DNA from: Bactericera cockerelli
Taxonomy: Eukaryota; Arthropoda; Insecta; Hemiptera; Triozidae
Assembly: GCA_024516035.1 (NCBI GenBank)
Contig: CM044959.1
Location: 36,111,876 to 36,175,875 of the forward strand
Direction of reading: 5' to 3'
DNA: 64,000 nucleotides
Shown: positions 39,301 to 45,300 of the stretch, in pieces
How positions within the stretch are numbered: the first letter of the stretch is position 1
Layout of the letters: each line of letters starts with the position of its first letter
Position numbers and translations under genes: made by a program
The notes under the pieces: generated by a model
Seen by the model: only the letters and a program-made list of their open reading frames with translations
Database searches by the model: none
What the model was told of the DNA's origin: nothing

Positions 39301-42300
39301 ATATAATATCGTTTTTTATACATTCTAAATTCCACAAAAAATTCTGTATCGGCAAGTCGTGGTCCTTATTTTTTTACTTTTTTGTCCAAAATTTCGGATT
39401 TTCTTAAATATCAGAGTCAAATTATAATTAATTTAAAAATAAATATAAATGACCTATGTAAAACAATAATATCCATATTCTTACAAAATTTCATCGAAAT
39501 CGGGTGTACCGTTCACGAGATATAAGCGTTTAAGTAAAAAGTTAGTGGTCAGGCGCATGGTCTCTTTCACCCAGAACCGCTGATATGAATTCGATGAATT
39601 TAAAATGGGACCATCTACGGAATGTCTCCTAGATGTGTGCAAAATTTTATCAAAATCGGTCGAGTAGTTTCCGAAATTTGCGCGTTACAAGGAATCGTTT
39701 TAACAGACCGACGGACCGACAGACCGACAGACGGACACAAAACCAAATTTACTCAGTAGGTTATGGAACGTCCAGAAATATGAAAAAAATTGAAATCGGA
39801 GCAAAAAAATATTTTTTTTTTACAAAAACGAACACAATACTTCCGATTTCTAATATTAGAAATTTCTCGGAAGTAATACAAAAATCGGTCTGTCTTACTA
39901 AAGGAAACCAAAATTCGCCTCACCTGCACTCCCTCTCGTAGCCGGGACTGGCCGGTACCGACGCGGAGTAAGCGTTGCGCACATAGTTCTCAAAGTCCTC
40001 CACACTGGGACTCAGAGCGCGGTGGATCTCCTGAATAGCCTCTTGGCTGGAGCTCAGCCGGCCGCGGGACGAACCCACCCGCCCATTCAGCCTCGGGGGG
40101 CTTTGCCAATCCCGGCGGGTCGGGTCGATTGGGCTGAGTCCATGACGGGTTGAATCCAGACCGTTCCTAGCGGGGCTAACTCTTCCGTTTCTTATAAGAT
40201 CTTGCTTGTCGTATCTCGCATGATCAAGTCCATTTCCTAATCCACTCTTTCCGGGACTTCTGTCACTTCTTGACGGATCAAAGGTGTTTTCTCCCGGGAC
40301 TGACTCTATCGTTTCTCGTCCGATCTATGCCATTGTGATGTATCGGGCTAAGTCTACTGTGACCTGTGAACTCTAGTCCGTGTCGGATAGGGCTGGGCCG
40401 GGAATCGAACGAGGAATAGCCGAGGTCGAAGCTGCGGCTCATGACCTCGTGATGGGGGTGGATGGGTTGGAACTCGTGACTGTGGGGAGTTAGCTGGGGG
40501 GTCAGGGACCTGCGAAAATACGTTTTCAAAATATTTAGACAAGTAAGTAAAATAAAGCATCAAACATATCTTTGATCTTTAACAGTGATTTTTGTTGGGA
40601 TCGGTTATCCTATAACTAACACAAGGTATTACTCACCTATGATTTTTTTATATTTTTTTTTATTATCTAACGTTATTTTCAATTTCTATATTGAGGCGGG
40701 AGTTTCACACCCGACATTTCCGTAGGGAAATGTGAAGCTACTCACATAAAGATTGACCTTAACCACATTGAGGTTGTTGAATTGATGATAATGAGAACTC
40801 ATGGGTGTAACTAGGTGAAACTCTTCTAGCAAACCAACGAACAATAGAATAGAATATACAATAGAATAGAATATAAAGATAATTGTATTTATCAGTGAAG
40901 ATTTTACAATGGTGGTTGGCAGATGGTGGCAGGTGGTTCCTCAACGAACAATCCGTTGAGGAAAAGAATAACTCAAGGTATGACTCACCTGTGGAACTCC
41001 CTGACTCGCACCTCCCTGTCATACTCCTGGCTATGACTCATACTGGAGGGCAGAGTGGCATACTTGACTCACCTGTGGAACTCCCTGACTCGCACCTCCC
41101 TATCATACTCCTGGCTGTGATTCATACTGGAGGGCAGGGTGGCATACTTGACTCACCTGTGGAACTCCCTGACTCGCACCTCCCTGTCATACTCCTGGCT
41201 ATGACTCATACTGGAGGGCAGGGTGGCATACTTGACTCGCCTGTGGAACTCCCTGTCATACTCCTGGCTATGACTCATACTGGAGGGCAGGGTGGCATAC
41301 TTGACTCGCCTGTGGAACTCCCTGTCATACTCCTGGCTATGACTCATACTGGAGGGCAGGGTGGCATACTTGACTCACCTGTGGAACTCCCTGTCATACT
41401 CCTGGCTATGACTCATACTGGAGGGCAGGGTGGCATACTTGACTCACCTGTGGAACTCCCTGTCATACTCCTGGCTGCGAGTCATACTGGAGGGCAGGGT
41501 GGCATACTTGACTCACCTGTGGAACTCCCTGACGCGCACCTCCCTGTCATACTCCTGGCTATGACTCATACTGGAGGGCAAGGTGGCATACTTGACTCAC
41601 CTGTGGAACTCCCTGTCATACTCCTGGCTATGACTCATACTGGAGGGCAGGGTGGCATACTTGACTCACCTGTGGAACTCCCTGACTCGCACCTCCCTGT
41701 CATACTCCTGGCTATGACTCATACTGGAGGGCAGGGTGGCATACTTGACTCACCTGTGGAACTCCCTGACTCGCACCTCCCTGTCATACTCCTGGCTATG
41801 GACTCATACTGGAGGGCAGGGTGGCATACTTGACTCACCTGTGGAACTCCCTGACTCGCACCTACCTGTCATACTCCTGGCTACGAGTCATACTGGAGGG
41901 CAAGGTGGCATACTTGACTCACCTGTGGAACTCCCTGTCATACTCCTGGCTACGAGTCATACTGGAGGGCAGAGTGGCTTACTTGACTCACCTGTGGAAC
42001 TCTCTGACGCGCACCTCCCTGTCATACTCCTGGCTACGAGTCATACTGGAGGGCAAGGTGGCATACTTGACTCACCTGTGGAACTCCCTGTCATACTCCT
42101 GGCTACGAGTCATACTGGAGGGCAGGGTGGCATACTTGACTCACCTGTGGAACTCTCTGTCATACTCCTGGCTACGAGTCATACTGGAGGGCAGGGTGGC
42201 ATACTTGACTCACCTGTGGAACTCTCTGACGCGCACCTCCCTGTCATACTCCTGGCTACGAGTCATACTGGAGGGCAAGGTGGCATACTTGACTCACCTG

Positions 42301-45300
42301 TGGAACTCCCTGTCATACTCCTGGCTACGAGTCATACTGAAGGGCAAGGTGGCATACTTGACTCACCTGTGGAACTCCCTGTCATACTCCTGGCTACGAG
42401 TCATACTGGAGGGCAAGGTGGCATACTTGACTCACCTGTGGAACTCCCTGTCATACTCCTGGCTACGAGTCATACTGAAGGGCAGGGTGGCATACTTGAC
42501 TCACCTGTGGAACTCCCTGTCATACTCCTGGCTACGAGTCATACTGTAGGGCAGGGTGGCATACTTGACTCACCTGTGGAACTCCCTGACTCACACCCCC
42601 TGTCATACTCCTGGCTACGACTCAAACTGGAGGGCAGGGTGGCATACTTGACTCACCTGTGGAACTCCCTGTCATACTCCTGGCTACGACTCATACTGGA
42701 GGGCAGGGTGGCATACTTGACTCACCTGTGGAACTCTCTGACTCGCACCTCCCTGTCATACTCCTGGCTATGACTCATACTGGAGGGCAGGGTGGCATTA
42801 CTTGACTCACCTGTGGAATTCCCTGTCATACTCCTGGCTATGACTCATACTGGAGGGCAGGGTGGCATACTTGACTCACCTGTGGAACTCTCTGACTCGC
42901 ACCTCCCTGTCATACTCCTGGCTATGACTCATACTGGAGGGCAGGGTGGCATACTTGACTCACCTGTGGAATTCCCTGTTATACTCCTGGCTATGACTCA
43001 TACTGGAGGGCAGGGTGGCATACTTGACTCACCTGTGGAACTCCCTGTCATACTCCTGGCTATGAGTCATACTGGAGGGCAGGGTGGCATACTTGACTCA
43101 CCTGTGGAACTCCCTGTCATACTCCTGGCTACGAGTCATACTGGAGGGCAGGGTGGCATACTTGACTCACCTGTGGAACTCCCTGTCATACTCCTGGCTA
43201 TGACTCATACTGGAGGGCAGGGTGGCGTACTTGACTCACCTGTGGAACTCCCTGTCATACTCCTGGCTATGACTCATACTGGAGGGCAGGGTGGCATACT
43301 TGACTCACCTGTGGAACTCCCTGTCATACTCCTGGCTATGAGTCATACTGGAGGGCAGGGTGGCATACTTGACTCACCTGTGGAACTCCCTGTCATACTC
43401 CTGGCTACGAGTCATACTGGAGGGCAGGGTGGCATACTTGACTCACCTGTGGAACTCCCTGTCATACTCCTGGCTATGACTCATACTGGAGGGCAGGGTG
43501 GCATACTTGACTCACCTGTGGAACTCCCTGTCATACTCCTGGCTATGACTCATACTGGAGGGCAGGGTGGCATACTTGACTCACCTGTGGAACTCCCTGA
43601 CTCGCACCTCCCTGTCATACTCCTGGCTACGAGTCATACTGGAGGGCAGGGTGGCATACTTGCGGGCCAGGATGGGGTCCTGCGGGGGATGCGGGGTGGA
43701 GAGCTTCCTCACAATCAGGGAGTCCTGGTGTCGAGTCCAGGCGGAGTTGATGAGGGAGCGGAGCTGGTGGATGCTCTGCAGGACCTGGCGGATGCCTTCG
43801 CTCTGGAATAATTAGAATTATAGGATGAGGTAATGTTGTTGTTATTATACAGGGTCGCAAGGTGGGTGTTCGTATTTGAAAGAATGAAATTGGCCACCCT
43901 GGCCCCGACATGGGGGCCGGTAACAAAAATCGACCCCACTCTTAAAGAAGGTCTTATTACCCCGGTTTACAGTACAAAATTTTAATTTTATCCAAAAAGC
44001 CATTCGAAAGTTATTCAGGGATTTCCAGACTTTTGCCCCACCTGTATAATAATTCCCTCTCCCTGACATATTAACAATTGTACAAATACCTACCTTACTG
44101 ATTTTCCAAACTCGGGACTGTAACCACCGAAATCAGGGTTGTGTGTCCTCAGCTTTATGTTGTTGTAAGTAGCTTAACTACAGCTAGGAGGAGTGATGGT
44201 CTTTAGACTTTAGACGATGGTCTTTAAAAGTTGGCTCGTCCTGAAGCACATATTTCTATGTGTGTATCGTGAGATCTTGGGATTTTTCCTTAAAAGCTTT
44301 TAAACCCTTGGGAAAGAGCAAGCTAGCGTGGCTTGTTAAGGGTTGGTTAGTCCGTTCTCTGTTTATACAGGGTGATCGAAACCACCCAGCCACTATCTTT
44401 TTCTCGAGAACGGTTTGAGTTAGGATCTTGAAACAAAAAATTAGTCCCCAATATGGAGTCTGAAGTTTCATGGGAAAATATTTTGAACCTCCGCCCACCG
44501 CCCCTAAGGGCGTTTTCAGGGGGGCACATGTCCGTTTCTCCCGAATTTTAAATGGAATGCAATTTTTTTTATTTTACATTCAAAACATGCAAAGCAAGTT
44601 AGTAACACTAGTAAAAAGAAAAAAAATATTCCTTGGTTCGAGTCCCGAAAAAACACGGCTTTTAGAAGAAAATAGACCCAGGTTCCGGAAGTCATTACGG
44701 GCACCCGGTAAACGTTGTAAAAAAAACAAAAATGTCAAAAAATAGGTAAAGTTCTCCTCTTTAATTAAATGTACTTACTTTTATTCTGCAAGTAAGTCAT
44801 AGGTCCTTAAATTGGTCATAAACTTTTTTCAGGTTCAAAAGACCAAAAGTCCAGAAATTTAAATTCGACCCCCTATTTTTTTTTCTTCAACATAAAAGTA
44901 GAAAATAAGTAGCATACAATGCAAAAAAAATTAACTCTCTGCGATTTTTTTCTGAAAATGGCAGACGAATAACCTCTGAAAAGCGTTCATTTCCGTGCGC
45001 GTGTGTCATGACACGAGTCCGTGCCTGAAGTTTGTATGTACGATGTAGATAACTCACCTCTACAGATGTTCAAAAACACCACCCTCTGCTGCAATACATT
45101 TCCTGAGTCTGCCAGAATAGGTGGCATGAACTCTCTCTAGCTCCTCAGGTGTGATGTTCCGGCAGATCTCAATGATACGCAGCTTCATATTTTCCACATC
45201 TGTTGGCCTGGTTCGGTATGCTAAATCTTTCACCTTTCCTCACAGGTAAAAATCAATGACGGTGAGGTCCAGGGTGCCGGGGGGATAAGGTTTTGGTTCT

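Noticed and set aside
40883..43811. Three + strand ORFs of 316-345 codons with a repeated [21 protein letters not shown] peptide
   Set aside because: They are + strand frames of the 69/84-bp array, open only because both unit lengths are multiples of three. The coding strand there is the - strand exon end.
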